Source: Magnetospirillum sp902729445 (GTDB lineage Bacteria > Pseudomonadota > Alphaproteobacteria > Rhodospirillales > Magnetospirillaceae). From it: a stretch of 64,000 nt of DNA. The DNA lies in contig NZ_CACVCE010000003.1 in the NCBI RefSeq assembly GCF_902729445.1, forward strand, positions 68,260-132,259, given 5' to 3'. Positions within the stretch are counted from its first letter, which is position 1, and every line of letters begins with the position of its first letter. The translations under genes were made by a program, and so were the position numbers. Shown piece by piece: positions 7,539 to 14,879 of this stretch. The notes under the pieces are model-generated. The model was not told the origin of the DNA and made no database searches. It saw only the letters and a program-made list of their open reading frames with translations.

Positions 7539-8417
7539 ATGTACGATGTTCCCTTGATGGATCGCGCCTTGGGCGCCTATCTGGGCTTCGCCGTCGGTGA
7601 CGCCTTGGGCGCCACCGTCGAGTTCATGACCAAGGGGGAGATCCAGACCAAATACGGGGTGCATCGCAAGATGATCGGCGGCGGCTGGCTGCATCTGGCC
7701 CCGGGCCAGGTCACCGACGACACCGAAATGGCCCTGGCCCTGGGCCGGTCGCTGATCCGCAAGGGCCGCTTCGACGCCGTCGATACCTGCGAGGAATTCG
7801 CCGCCTGGATGAAGACCGGGCCGGTCGATATCGGCAACACCTGTCGGCGCGGCATTCGCCGCTATGTCATTCACGGTTCGGTCGAAGGTCCGGTGTGCGA
7901 TGGCGATGCCGGCAACGGCGCCGCCATGCGGGTGCTGCCGCTGGCTCTGGCCACGCTTCACCAGCAAGACCGCACCACCGACTGGACGCTCAGCCAGTCA
8001 CGCATCACCCACAACCATCCCTTGTCGGATTCGGCATCGCTGGCGTTGGTGCGCATGGTGCACGCGCTGTTGTCGGGCGGCGGCATGAAGGGGGCGCGCG
8101 CCGTCGCCACCGCCCTGGTCGATGAGCACAAGACCTTCCGCTTCGAGAATTTCCGCGGCCAAAGCTCGGCCTATGTGGTCGATACCATGCAGACGGTGCT
8201 GCACCACTATTTCATCACTGATTCGTTCGCGGATTGCGTCACCCAGACGGTCAATTACGGCGGCGACGCCGACACCACCGGCGCCATCGCCGGCATGCTG
8301 GCCGGTGCGTGCTATGGGGTGGGCGACATTCCCAAGGCGTGGCTGTCCAAACTGGACAAGCACGTCGCCGAGGAAATCCGCGCCCAGGTCCCTAAGCTGA
8401 TTGCTCTTGGGCAATAG
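7539..8417 (+). CDS. draG: ADP-ribosyl-[dinitrogen reductase] glycohydrolase DraG
   Basis: DraG removes ADP-ribose from NifH Arg and reactivates nitrogenase; it uses a dinuclear Mn site. The 292-aa product starts MYDVPLMDRALGAYLGFAVG and belongs to the ADP-ribosylglycohydrolase family. It contains GDALGATVEF, the metal-site motif VTDDTEMALALG, DGDAGNGAAMRVLPLA and the C-terminal YGGDADTTGAIAGMLAGA. AGGAAAGG precedes the ATG. Its 3' end overlaps the convergent ArsC-like gene by 26 bp. Confidence 0.96.
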   Translation: MYDVPLMDRALGAYLGFAVGDALGATVEFMTKGEIQTKYGVHRKMIGGGWLHLAPGQVTDDTEMALALGRSLIRKGRFDAVDTCEEFAAWMKTGPVDIGNTCRRGIRRYVIHGSVEGPVCDGDAGNGAAMRVLPLALATLHQQDRTTDWTLSQSRITHNHPLSDSASLALVRMVHALLSGGGMKGARAVATALVDEHKTFRFENFRGQSSAYVVDTMQTVLHHYFITDSFADCVTQTVNYGGDADTTGAIAGMLAGACYGVGDIPKAWLSKLDKHVAEEIRAQVPKLIALGQ

Positions 8418-8841
8418 AGGCGGGGGCGGGCGCCTTGCATGAACCGGGGTGATGGTCGTGCTTGGGGCAGCCCTCGCCGATGCCGGTTCCGTTCAGCCCG
8501 ATCCACGCCGCCACCTTGGCCTCGTCCCAGCCGACCATGCGGGTGTCACCCGCCTGCATCAAGGGGCGGCGGATCAGAAGCGGATCGGCCAGCAGCAGGG
8601 CCATCGCCTGGCTGGCGCTGATCAGTTCGGGAACGATTTCGCCGGACTTGACCCTGGGGCTCGCGCGGTTGAACCATTGCGCCGTCGGCAATCCGGTCAT
8701 GAAGGATGCCAGCTCGATGCTGGTCCACGGATGGGTCAGCAGGTCGCGAACGTCGAGGCTGTGTCCGGAATCCGACAATGCCTTCTTCTGGCGTGCGTTT
8801 CCGCCGCATCCGGGCTTTTCGAAGAAAATCACATGGGCCAT
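8392..8841 (-). CDS. ArsC/Spx-family nitrogenase-associated protein
   Basis: This 149-aa thioredoxin-fold protein of the ArsC/Spx superfamily starts MAHVIFFEKPGCGGNARQKK. The single Cys in KPGCGGN sits where arsenate reductases have their catalytic Cys. Homologues near nif genes are annotated as nitrogenase-associated proteins of unknown biochemical role. The C-terminus carries an extra tail with C and H residues (EGCPKHDHHPGSCKAP) that may bind metal. The start has a strong GGGAGGGG ribosome binding site. It is convergent with draG (26-bp overlap) and shows no -24/-12 element in its 180-bp upstream spacer. It is probably not a true arsenate reductase. Confidence 0.8.
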   Translation of the reverse strand: MAHVIFFEKPGCGGNARQKKALSDSGHSLDVRDLLTHPWTSIELASFMTGLPTAQWFNRASPRVKSGEIVPELISASQAMALLLADPLLIRRPLMQAGDTRMVGWDEAKVAAWIGLNGTGIGEGCPKHDHHPGSCKAPAPASIAQEQSA

Positions 8842-8876
8842 AGTCCCCTCCCTGATTAGGACAGCCCTCGCCGGGC

Positions 8877-8891
8877 GGGGCCTTCGGCCCC
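8877..8891. other. Short TTCG-loop hairpin upstream of the ArsC-like gene
   Basis: GGGGCC-TTC-GGCCCC forms a stable hairpin of 6 bp. It lies 36 bp upstream of the ArsC-like start. It could be part of the 5' leader or a remnant terminator; no T-run is present. Confidence 0.4.
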
Positions 8892-8962
8892 TTGGCCGCC
8901 GCCGCAATGGCGGCTGGTTTCACATCCGCATGCGGGCCGCGAAGGCGGTGACAACGTGAAGG

Positions 8963-8995
8963 AAAACGGGGGCGCCTCCGCCGGGAAGCGCCCCC
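8963..8995 (-). terminator. Probable terminator after the 2Fe-2S ferredoxin gene
   Basis: The 8-bp arms 8968-8975 and 8988-8995 (GGGGGCGC type, 12-nt loop) are followed on the minus strand by TTTT (8963-8966). It begins 26 bases after the ferredoxin stop and would close the nifB operon. Confidence 0.65.
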
Positions 8996-9020
8996 TGTAT
9001 CGATCTGCGCGCTTCCGCCA

Positions 9021-9404
9021 CTATCGGCGCAGATCGATCTCGACACCGGGCTCGCCGGTGAACTCGACCAGGATATCCTCGTCCTGGACCAGGTACTGAC
9101 AGGCCAGGCGATAGGCCGGCGGCATGTCCTCGACCTCGGCCTTGGCCAGGGTTTCCTTGCTCAGCTTGCCATTGACGGACAGGGTCAGCTTTTCCTTGTC
9201 GGTCAGATGGATGGCCTTGGGGGCGTTCTTGCCCAGGTGGGTCACCTTGATCAGGCACGAACCGCACTCACCGTCCTGGCACTGGAAGGGGATGGCGATG
9301 TTGGCGGCCTTGGCCACCGACAAAAGGGTTCCACGGTCGCCGGCCACCGCATAGACGGTGACGTCCTTGTCCAAAGTCGGGCCGCTGAAGGTAACGTTGG
9401 CCAT
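9021..9404 (-). CDS. 2Fe-2S ferredoxin of the nif operon
   Basis: This 127-aa plant/adrenodoxin-fold ferredoxin has C-x4-C-x2-C in FQCQDGECGSCLIKV and the fourth Cys in RLACQYL. It starts MANVTFSGPTLDKDVTVYAV, with a central insertion (HLGKNAPKAIHLTDKEK) compared with minimal ferredoxins. This matches ferredoxins encoded in alphaproteobacterial nif clusters. It probably supplies electrons to nitrogenase or to cofactor assembly, which is inferred. It is the last gene of the nifB-fdxN-nifZ-nifT-SIR2 run, 20 bp after the SIR2-like gene, and is followed by a terminator. Confidence 0.88.
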   Translation of the reverse strand: MANVTFSGPTLDKDVTVYAVAGDRGTLLSVAKAANIAIPFQCQDGECGSCLIKVTHLGKNAPKAIHLTDKEKLTLSVNGKLSKETLAKAEVEDMPPAYRLACQYLVQDEDILVEFTGEPGVEIDLRR

Positions 9405-9424
9405 CGATTGCGCTCCTCTCTCTC

Positions 9425-10282
9425 TTAGGGTGTCGCGCCCGCAAACAAGGCGGCGACTTCGGCCAGGCTCATGTCGATCGGGGTGATGCCCTCGACCTCC
9501 AGGAACTTCAGCTCGTTGCGGGTCAGGTCTCCCACCGGGACCACGGCGAAGCGCGGCCCGCTGGAATGTTTGATGATCGAGCGGGCGAAGGTCCGCAGGA
9601 TCTGGTCGTAGAACCGGCAGCCCAGGAAGACGAAGCCGCGTTCCTTGCGGCGGTCCTTCACCGCCTGCGGAATGGGCAAGCCCAGGTCGATGTCGGTCAG
9701 CACCTCGACATAATCGGCGTCCGAGGCCAGCACGTCGCCGGCCGGCTGCGCCGCGCCGTGCGGCTTGTAGAGCACGGTGGCGGCCTGGGCGGCCTGGGCC
9801 TCGGTGGTTTCGGCGCCGTCGGAGCCATAGGCGCGGTACCACGGCGCGTCGCCGGTACGCCGGGCCTTCGAGGTGCCCTGGACCAGCGCCCAATCGGCGC
9901 GCGGCGCCAGGCATTGCGCCAGCGTGCCGTCGTACCAGGTATCGACGATCAGCGGCACGCCGGGCAGGGCGGCCAGCCAGCTGTGCAGGATCGACGGCGC
10001 CGGCACCGGCTTGAACACTTCAAGCATCAGCTTGTCGAGGGTGACGCGGTGGCGGAAGGTCTCGATATACTGGGCGGTGTGCCACAGATTGTTGCGAATC
10101 CGCCCCGGAACCGCCACCCGGCTGGACAGCAGGTGGGCAAGGTCGCGGGCGCCGACCGGCACCGGGCAGGCCTCGGGCGACAGGGTCAGCACCTCGGGGC
10201 CGAGGAAGGGAATCAATTGTCCGCCGGCGACCCGATGGCCGATATCGGAAACGATATCCCTAAGCGTGGCGGCGGCGTTCAT
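9425..10282 (-). CDS. Diverged SIR2-like protein in the nif operon
   Basis: This 285-aa protein shows a degenerate sirtuin/SIR2-like NAD+-binding fold. LIPFLGPEVLTL near residue 23 replaces the glycine-rich NAD loop. VDTWYDGTLAQCLA near 114 corresponds to the usual TTNYD segment, with Trp in place of Asn. VLYKPHG near 170 contains the catalytic-type His, followed by DADYVE. A C-terminal GFVFLGCRFYDQILR is typical of SIR2-like domains. It sits 4 bp after nifT and is co-transcribed from nifB. Similar genes occur in other alphaproteobacterial nif clusters; their function is not established. NAD+ hydrolysis or NAD+-dependent modification is possible, but the altered motifs leave activity doubtful. 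Confidence 0.75.
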   Translation of the reverse strand: MNAAATLRDIVSDIGHRVAGGQLIPFLGPEVLTLSPEACPVPVGARDLAHLLSSRVAVPGRIRNNLWHTAQYIETFRHRVTLDKLMLEVFKPVPAPSILHSWLAALPGVPLIVDTWYDGTLAQCLAPRADWALVQGTSKARRTGDAPWYRAYGSDGAETTEAQAAQAATVLYKPHGAAQPAGDVLASDADYVEVLTDIDLGLPIPQAVKDRRKERGFVFLGCRFYDQILRTFARSIIKHSSGPRFAVVPVGDLTRNELKFLEVEGITPIDMSLAEVAALFAGATP

Positions 10283-10286
10283 GGGT

Positions 10287-10502
10287 TCAATCCTCGTCGT
10301 CGGCGAGCTTGCGGGCTTCGACGGTGATGGGCATGGGGGTGTCGGCCGGCATGTCGGGCATCTGGAACGACCAGCCGTTGCCGATGCGGATCACACCGCC
10401 CCACAGGCCCGGCTTCTCGGCGAACACCACCTTTTCTTCCAGGTCCTTCTTGGGGACGTAGATTTCAAAGCTGTCACCGACCTTGCGCAGGGTCACCTTC
10501 AT
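10287..10502 (-). CDS. nifT: NifT/FixU family protein
   Basis: The 71-aa product starts MKVTLRKVGDSFEIYVPKKD and contains GLWGGVIRIGNGW, the hallmark of the NifT/FixU family, whose molecular role is unknown. The ATG overlaps the nifZ stop by 4 bp (ATGA), so the upstream in-frame codon at 10520 is not used. It is part of the nifB operon. Confidence 0.93.
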   Translation of the reverse strand: MKVTLRKVGDSFEIYVPKKDLEEKVVFAEKPGLWGGVIRIGNGWSFQMPDMPADTPMPITVEARKLADDED

Positions 10503-10762
10503 GCCGAAGCCTCCAGGCATTCGAGTTCATGTCCGCGCATGCCTACCAGCATGCCGCGATCGACGAAGTCGATGGCGTAGACATAGAAGCGGTTGAGATA
10601 GGTCCCGACCGACTTCACATAGCCGACGTCACCGGTATGGATCAGGTAGGCGCCGATGGGCATGCCCGGATAGGTGCCGTCATTGCGGATTTCCCGCAAA
10701 GACTGGACCTTGTCCCCGGCTTCGAACCGCGGCGAGGAGTAGAGTTCGCTCTCGTCGGTCAT
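10499..10762 (-). CDS. nifZ: NifZ family protein
   Basis: This 87-aa NifZ-type protein is required in other diazotrophs for full maturation of the MoFe protein P-clusters. Recognisable motifs are PRFEAGDKVQSLREIRNDGT, GDVGYVKSVGTYL and VYAIDFVDRGMLVGMRG. GGAGGCGCCG lies upstream of the start. It overlaps nifT and lies 21 bp after fdxN. Confidence 0.93.
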   Translation of the reverse strand: MTDESELYSSPRFEAGDKVQSLREIRNDGTYPGMPIGAYLIHTGDVGYVKSVGTYLNRFYVYAIDFVDRGMLVGMRGHELECLEASA

Positions 10763-10783
10763 CGGCGCCTCCTGAAACGGACG

Positions 10784-10972
10784 TCAGCCCTGGACGATGC
10801 AGCCGTCCGTCGGGCATACCGCGGTGCACTTCGGCGCATCGCCGTCGCATTCGGTGCAGGCCGAGGCCTTGATCACATAGACGTCGCCCTTCATCGAGAT
10901 GGCGGCGTTGGGGCATTCGAATTCGCAGGCGCCGCAGGCGGTGCATTCTTCGGCGAGGATCTTCATGGCCAT
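10784..10972 (-). CDS. fdxN: 2x[4Fe-4S] ferredoxin FdxN
   Basis: This 62-aa bacterial-type ferredoxin has CTACGACEFECP as the first cluster motif and CTECDGDAPKCTAVCP as the second. nif-linked FdxN proteins donate electrons to nitrogenase or to NifB. The MAMK start is preferred because AAGGAG lies 7 bases upstream of it. It is 28 bp after nifB and co-transcribed. Confidence 0.93.
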   Translation of the reverse strand: MAMKILAEECTACGACEFECPNAAISMKGDVYVIKASACTECDGDAPKCTAVCPTDGCIVQG

Positions 10973-11000
10973 GATGGTTCTCCTTGGAAGGACAGGGGGG

Positions 11001-12476
11001 TCAGGCGATGGAACCGAGGGTCTGGCGGCCGTTCAGGCCGGCATACCAATCGGCGATGGCGGTTTCGATGTAATCGAAGGGATAGGCGTCGATGGCGGCG
11101 ATGCCGGCGGCGGCCAAATCCTTCTTGGGGCACGAGCCGATCTTCGAGACGAAAACCGCCGCAACACCGGCCAAGGTCGGGATCAGCTGGTCTTCCAGCA
11201 CGTCCTCGTCGCCCCAGCCGCCTTGGCAGTAATTCTCGACCTTGCGGTGACCGACGAAGCGGACACCGGCCTGATCGACCTCGTAGACCTGGAATTCGCT
11301 GGCATGGCCGAAATGCTGGTTGATGCGCCCGCCGCCCTTGGTGGCGACGGCGACCAGCTGGGCCGGTGCGGCGGTGACGGTGGCGGCCAGTTCGTCCTCG
11401 GCCACCAGGACGGCGGCCCGACGATCGGCGCGCTCGCGCTCGACCACTTCACGGTACAGGCGCCGGGCCTCGGGATCGTACTCAAGGTCGGGATCGATGC
11501 TGTCCAGCATGAAATCCTGCGACAAATCCTCGCCCAGCATGCCGATGGCGTCGGCCCGGCACTGGCGGCAATGGCGCATCAGGTTGGCACCGCCGGCCAG
11601 CTTGTCCTGCAGGTCCTTCAGCTCGGCCGGCGATGGGCCGCGCTGGCCGGTCAGGCCGAAATGGGTGCCGTGTTCCGGCGCCGAGATCAGCGGCATGACA
11701 TTGTGCAGGAAGGCGCCACGCGCCTTGATGGCGGCGTTGACGTCCAGCAGGTGCTGGTCGTTGATGCCGGGGATCATCACCGAGTTGACCTTGACCAGGA
11801 TACCCTTGGCGGTCAGCGCCTCGAGGCCTTCCATCTGGCGCTCGTGCAGGATCTTCGAGGCGTCGAGGCCGGTATAGCGCTTGCCGTTGAAATAGATCCA
11901 CGGATAGATCGCCGTGCCGACCTCGGGGTCCACCATGTTGATGGTGATGGTGACGTGGTCGATATTGTGCTCGGCCAGGGCATCGACATGGTCGGGCAGG
12001 GCCAGGCCGTTGGTCGAGACGCAGAACTTGAGGTCGGGCAGGCGCTTCTCGACCAGACGGAAGGTCTCGAAGGTCTTGCGCCAGTCGTACAAGGAATCAC
12101 CGGGGCCGGCGATGCCCAGAACCGACAGCTGCGGCACCTTGTTGGCGACGGCGACCACCTTCATGGCGGCCTGTTCCGGACTCATCCGTTCGCTGGTCAC
12201 GCCGGGGCGGGACTCGTTCGAACAATCGTACTTCCGGTTGCAGTAATTGCACTGGATGTTGCAGGCCGGCGCCACCGCCACATGCATGCGGGCGAAATAA
12301 TGGTGCGCCTCTTCGGAATAGCAGGGGTGGTCCTTGATCTTGTCCCACACATGGGCGGGCATGTCGTCGGGTCCCGAGGACGAGCCGCAGCTCGACTTCG
12401 ACGAACAGCCACTGGCCTGAGGCTTGGACGCACCGCGCTTGGCGATGCTGTTCAGGGATACGATGTTGCTCGTCAC
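11001..12476 (-). CDS. nifB: NifB, radical SAM FeMo-cofactor precursor synthase
   Basis: NifB makes the 8Fe-9S-C NifB-cofactor with S-adenosylmethionine. The 491-aa product has the radical SAM motif PACNIQCNYCNRKYDC (CxxxCxxC), the GIAGPGDSL SAM-binding segment, and a C-terminal NafY/NifX-like domain (GGGRINQHFGHASEFQVYEV onward). I chose the GTG at 12476 because GGAGG lies 6 bases upstream. The alternative TTG at 12539 lies upstream of the -24/-12 promoter at 12517-12532 and could not be transcribed from it. It leads the nifB-fdxN-nifZ-nifT-SIR2-ferredoxin operon. Confidence 0.96.
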   Translation of the reverse strand: MTSNIVSLNSIAKRGASKPQASGCSSKSSCGSSSGPDDMPAHVWDKIKDHPCYSEEAHHYFARMHVAVAPACNIQCNYCNRKYDCSNESRPGVTSERMSPEQAAMKVVAVANKVPQLSVLGIAGPGDSLYDWRKTFETFRLVEKRLPDLKFCVSTNGLALPDHVDALAEHNIDHVTITINMVDPEVGTAIYPWIYFNGKRYTGLDASKILHERQMEGLEALTAKGILVKVNSVMIPGINDQHLLDVNAAIKARGAFLHNVMPLISAPEHGTHFGLTGQRGPSPAELKDLQDKLAGGANLMRHCRQCRADAIGMLGEDLSQDFMLDSIDPDLEYDPEARRLYREVVERERADRRAAVLVAEDELAATVTAAPAQLVAVATKGGGRINQHFGHASEFQVYEVDQAGVRFVGHRKVENYCQGGWGDEDVLEDQLIPTLAGVAAVFVSKIGSCPKKDLAAAGIAAIDAYPFDYIETAIADWYAGLNGRQTLGSIA

Positions 12477-12516
12477 CGGCAGCCTCCACGGATTGAGGTC
12501 TCTTGCCGATAAGCTT

Positions 12517-12532
12517 TGCAACGATGATGCCA
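12517..12532 (-). promoter_or_regulatory. Sigma-54 (-24/-12) promoter of the nifB operon
   Basis: The minus strand reads TGGCAT-CATCG-TTGCA, a consensus -24/-12 element. Transcription should start near 12505, about 29 bases before the GTG start of nifB. Confidence 0.92.
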
Positions 12533-12578
12533 ACTTCAAAAGTGGCTGAGTTCTGCGGTTTTTTGGGGTTTTGTCGGT

Positions 12579-12613
12579 TGTCGCATCCCCGACATCGCGT
12601 CGGGGATGCGACA
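12579..12613. promoter_or_regulatory. NifA site embedded in the hairpin after nifA
   Basis: A perfect 15-bp inverted repeat (12579-12593 with 12599-12613, 5-nt loop) starts 3 bases beyond the nifA stop. It has no T-run on either strand. An exact TGT-N10-ACA (12579-12594) coincides with one arm, 46 bp upstream of the nifB -24 element. The element may therefore end or stabilise the nifA transcript and also serve as the enhancer for nifB. Confidence 0.72.
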
Positions 12614-12615
12614 GA

Positions 12616-14310
12616 TCACAATTGGCGGATTTCGATGTTGTGCTTTTTCAGCGCATAGCCGATCTGGCGCGGCGTCAGGCCCAGCAGGCGGGCGGCCTTG
12701 GCCTGGACCCAGCCGCAACGCTCCATCGCCTGGATCAAGCGGCCGCGTTCGTCGTCGGCGTCCAGTTCGGCCTCGTCGCCGTCGCCAGCGGGAACCGGGG
12801 CCGGCTGCGCCGCCGGGGCAGGGGCCGGGGTCTGGGGCGCCGGGGTAGGATGGTGATGGTGGTGGTGGCCCGCATCATGGGGCTGAATCGCCGCCGCCAG
12901 ATTCGACTGGCCCGGCTTGCCGCCCCACAAGGTGGATGACAGGCAGGTGTCGCGCTTGCACGACAGGTCGATCTCGTCGATCACCCCGTCGGCGGCCATG
13001 GTCGCCGAACGGTAGACGCAATTTTCCAGTTCGCGGACATTGCCGGGGAAATTGCAGCGTTGCAGGGTCTGCAGGGCCTTGGCGGTGATGCCGACGGTGC
13101 GCCCGTTTTCCTGGTTGAACTGCTTGAGGAAATGGTCGGCCAGGGCCGGGATGTCGGCCTTGCGGTCGCGCAGCGGCGGCAGGAAGATCGGCACCACGTT
13201 CAGGCGGAAGTAAAGGTCGGCGCGGAACTCGCCCTTGGTGACGGCGGCTTCCAGGTCGCGGTTGGTGGCGGCGACCAGACGGACATCGACCTTGATGGTC
13301 TTGACGCCGCCGACCCGCTCGAACTCGCCTTCCTGCAGCACGCGCAACAGCTTGGACTGGAAGGCCTGGGAAATCTCGCCGATCTCGTCCAGGAACAGCG
13401 TGCCGCCATTGGCCAGCTCGAAGCGGCCCTTGCGTTCGGCGATGGCCCCGGTGAAGGCGCCTTTTTCGTGGCCGAACAATTCGGATTCCAGCACGCTTTC
13501 CGACAATGCCGCGCAATTGACCTTGATGAACGGCTTTTGCGCCCGCTTCGACATCTGGTGCAGCGCCTGGGCCATCATTTCCTTGCCGGTGCCGGATTCG
13601 CCGCGCAGCAGCACGGTGGCCTTGGTCGGCGCCGCCTGCTGGATCTGGCCCAGCACGTTGCTGATGGCGTCCGAGGCGCCGATGATGTCGTCCATGCCGT
13701 GCGGCGCGGCGGATGGCGCGATCTTGATGACCTGCTTTTGCAGGCGGACATTGTCCTCCATCAGCCGCTCGCGGTCGGCCAGCACCTTGCGGTACAGGCT
13801 GACGGTCTGGCCGATCAGGGTGCCGACCATGGTCAGGAAGCGGATATCGTGCTGGAAGCCGCGCAACGCCCCAGACTCGCGGCCGCGCAACACCGACAGC
13901 GACCCGAACGGCTTGTCGTTGGTCTTGATCGGCACGCACAGGAAGGCCAGGCTGTCGTCGTCGGGCTCCAGGAATTCGGCGATGTAATCGGCCAGATCGG
14001 GGTCGCCGACGGCGCTGGGGACCACCATCGGCATGCCGCGATCGACCACCGGGCGGATGGCCTCGACCGGATAGCGGATGCCGCCGCCTTTGGCCTCGGC
14101 CAAAGACATGCCGGTGACCGCGGCCATGACCAGACGGTCGTCGTGATCGGTCAGCATGATGACGCCGTGACGCATGGCCAGATACGAAGACAGGATGTTC
14201 AGAACATCGTGCAAGGCGCGGTCGAGGTCGAAACTGGCCCCCAGGACCTTGCCGATCTCATAAATCCCGATCAGATGGGCTTCGCTGTCATCGATCCTGA
14301 TCTTGTTCAC
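12616..14310 (-). CDS. nifA: Nif-specific sigma-54 activator NifA
   Basis: NifA is the enhancer-binding activator of nif promoters. The 564-aa product has an N-terminal GAF domain (about 20-170), an AAA+ domain (about 205-440) with GESGTGKE, GAFTGA and GGTLFLDEIGE, and a C-terminal Fis-type helix-turn-helix (about 515-560). The linker has cysteines spaced exactly C-x11-C-x19-C-x4-C (from RCNFPGN to CKRDTC), the pattern tied to intrinsic oxygen sensitivity in alphaproteobacterial NifA. A natural run of six His followed by a Pro/Ala-rich stretch joins AAA+ to the HTH. The start is a GTG with a weak ribosome binding site. nifW lies 180 bp upstream and nifB downstream. Confidence 0.97.
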   Translation of the reverse strand: MNKIRIDDSEAHLIGIYEIGKVLGASFDLDRALHDVLNILSSYLAMRHGVIMLTDHDDRLVMAAVTGMSLAEAKGGGIRYPVEAIRPVVDRGMPMVVPSAVGDPDLADYIAEFLEPDDDSLAFLCVPIKTNDKPFGSLSVLRGRESGALRGFQHDIRFLTMVGTLIGQTVSLYRKVLADRERLMEDNVRLQKQVIKIAPSAAPHGMDDIIGASDAISNVLGQIQQAAPTKATVLLRGESGTGKEMMAQALHQMSKRAQKPFIKVNCAALSESVLESELFGHEKGAFTGAIAERKGRFELANGGTLFLDEIGEISQAFQSKLLRVLQEGEFERVGGVKTIKVDVRLVAATNRDLEAAVTKGEFRADLYFRLNVVPIFLPPLRDRKADIPALADHFLKQFNQENGRTVGITAKALQTLQRCNFPGNVRELENCVYRSATMAADGVIDEIDLSCKRDTCLSSTLWGGKPGQSNLAAAIQPHDAGHHHHHHPTPAPQTPAPAPAAQPAPVPAGDGDEAELDADDERGRLIQAMERCGWVQAKAARLLGLTPRQIGYALKKHNIEIRQL

Positions 14311-14335
14311 ACCGGTATCCTGTGCTGGTCAATCG

Positions 14336-14352
14336 TGCACATAAATTGTGCA
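14336..14352. promoter_or_regulatory. Inverted repeat in nifA leader (possible operator)
   Basis: TGCACA-TAAAT-TGTGCA is a perfect 6-bp dyad, 26 bp upstream of the nifA GTG and just downstream of the candidate sigma-70 promoter. An operator role is inferred from position; the sequence does not match FNR or NifA consensus. Confidence 0.45.
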
Positions 14353-14359
14353 TACTTGG

Positions 14360-14388
14360 CATATGGCTAAACAATGGGCTCCGGTCAA
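14360..14388 (-). promoter_or_regulatory. Candidate sigma-70-type promoter of nifA
   Basis: The minus strand has TTGACC, a 17-bp spacer and CATATG, giving a start near 14353. The -10 box is a poor match, so confidence is low. No -24/-12 element precedes nifA directly; read-through from the nifW promoter is also possible. Confidence 0.35.
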
Positions 14389-14490
14389 GCGACTGTCGGT
14401 TACAAATTCGCTGGGCCGGCACGGCGGATTGTCCCGGCGACCGGCCTCAGATGGGGGCGCGGCCGACCGAGATCAAGGCGCGGCCCCAGC

Positions 14491-14811
14491 CTAGCGTTTG
14501 GTTTTCAACTGGTCGATCGAGACGAATCCGGCCTGGGGCGCCTGGTCCTTGAACACCTTGAACATCTTTTCCTTGACCCCGCTCGAGGTCAGAAAATCGC
14601 TGTAGGCCGAGGCCAGGCAGGATTGGCAGGCTTCGAACTGGTCGGATTCCGCCATTTCCGCCACCTTGGCGCGGGCCATGTTCTCGTTGAACCGCTTGAG
14701 GATGTGCAGGCGGCTGACGTTCAGGACCGCCTGTTCAAAGGGCACGTCCAGCGCGGCGAAGAATTCCTCGGCCGCCGACAATCCCTGCAACTTGTTCAAG
14801 ATGGTGCTCAT
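14491..14811 (-). CDS. nifW: Nitrogenase stabilising/protective protein NifW
   Basis: NifW is a small protein that associates with the MoFe protein and helps protect or mature it under oxygen stress. The 106-aa product starts MSTILNKLQGLSAAEEFFAA and carries the family core ALDVPFEQAVLNVSRLHILK followed by RFNENM. Its own sigma-54 promoter lies 40 bp upstream. nifA follows 180 bp downstream on the same strand, so transcripts from the nifW promoter may also cover nifA. Confidence 0.9.
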   Translation of the reverse strand: MSTILNKLQGLSAAEEFFAALDVPFEQAVLNVSRLHILKRFNENMARAKVAEMAESDQFEACQSCLASAYSDFLTSSGVKEKMFKVFKDQAPQAGFVSIDQLKTKR

Positions 14812-14851
14812 GGTCGCTGCCTTTGCCGCTGGTTTGCCGTGCCATTACCTC

Positions 14852-14867
14852 AGCAAGCTTCGTGCCA
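14852..14867 (-). promoter_or_regulatory. Sigma-54 (-24/-12) promoter of nifW
   Basis: The minus strand reads TGGCAC-GAAGC-TTGCT, a full consensus match. No exact NifA site lies upstream, but TGC-N10-ACA (one mismatch) occurs at 14926-14941, inside the 3' part of the neighbouring diguanylate cyclase gene and 58 bp from the -24 element. Confidence 0.88.
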
Positions 14868-14879
14868 TACGCCCAACCC

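Noticed and set aside
8392..8841. True arsenate reductase
   Set aside because: There are no ars genes nearby; the nif context and sequence fit the nitrogenase-associated branch better.
12476..12539. Longer nifB from a TTG start
   Set aside because: It lies upstream of the mapped -24/-12 element and lacks a ribosome binding site.
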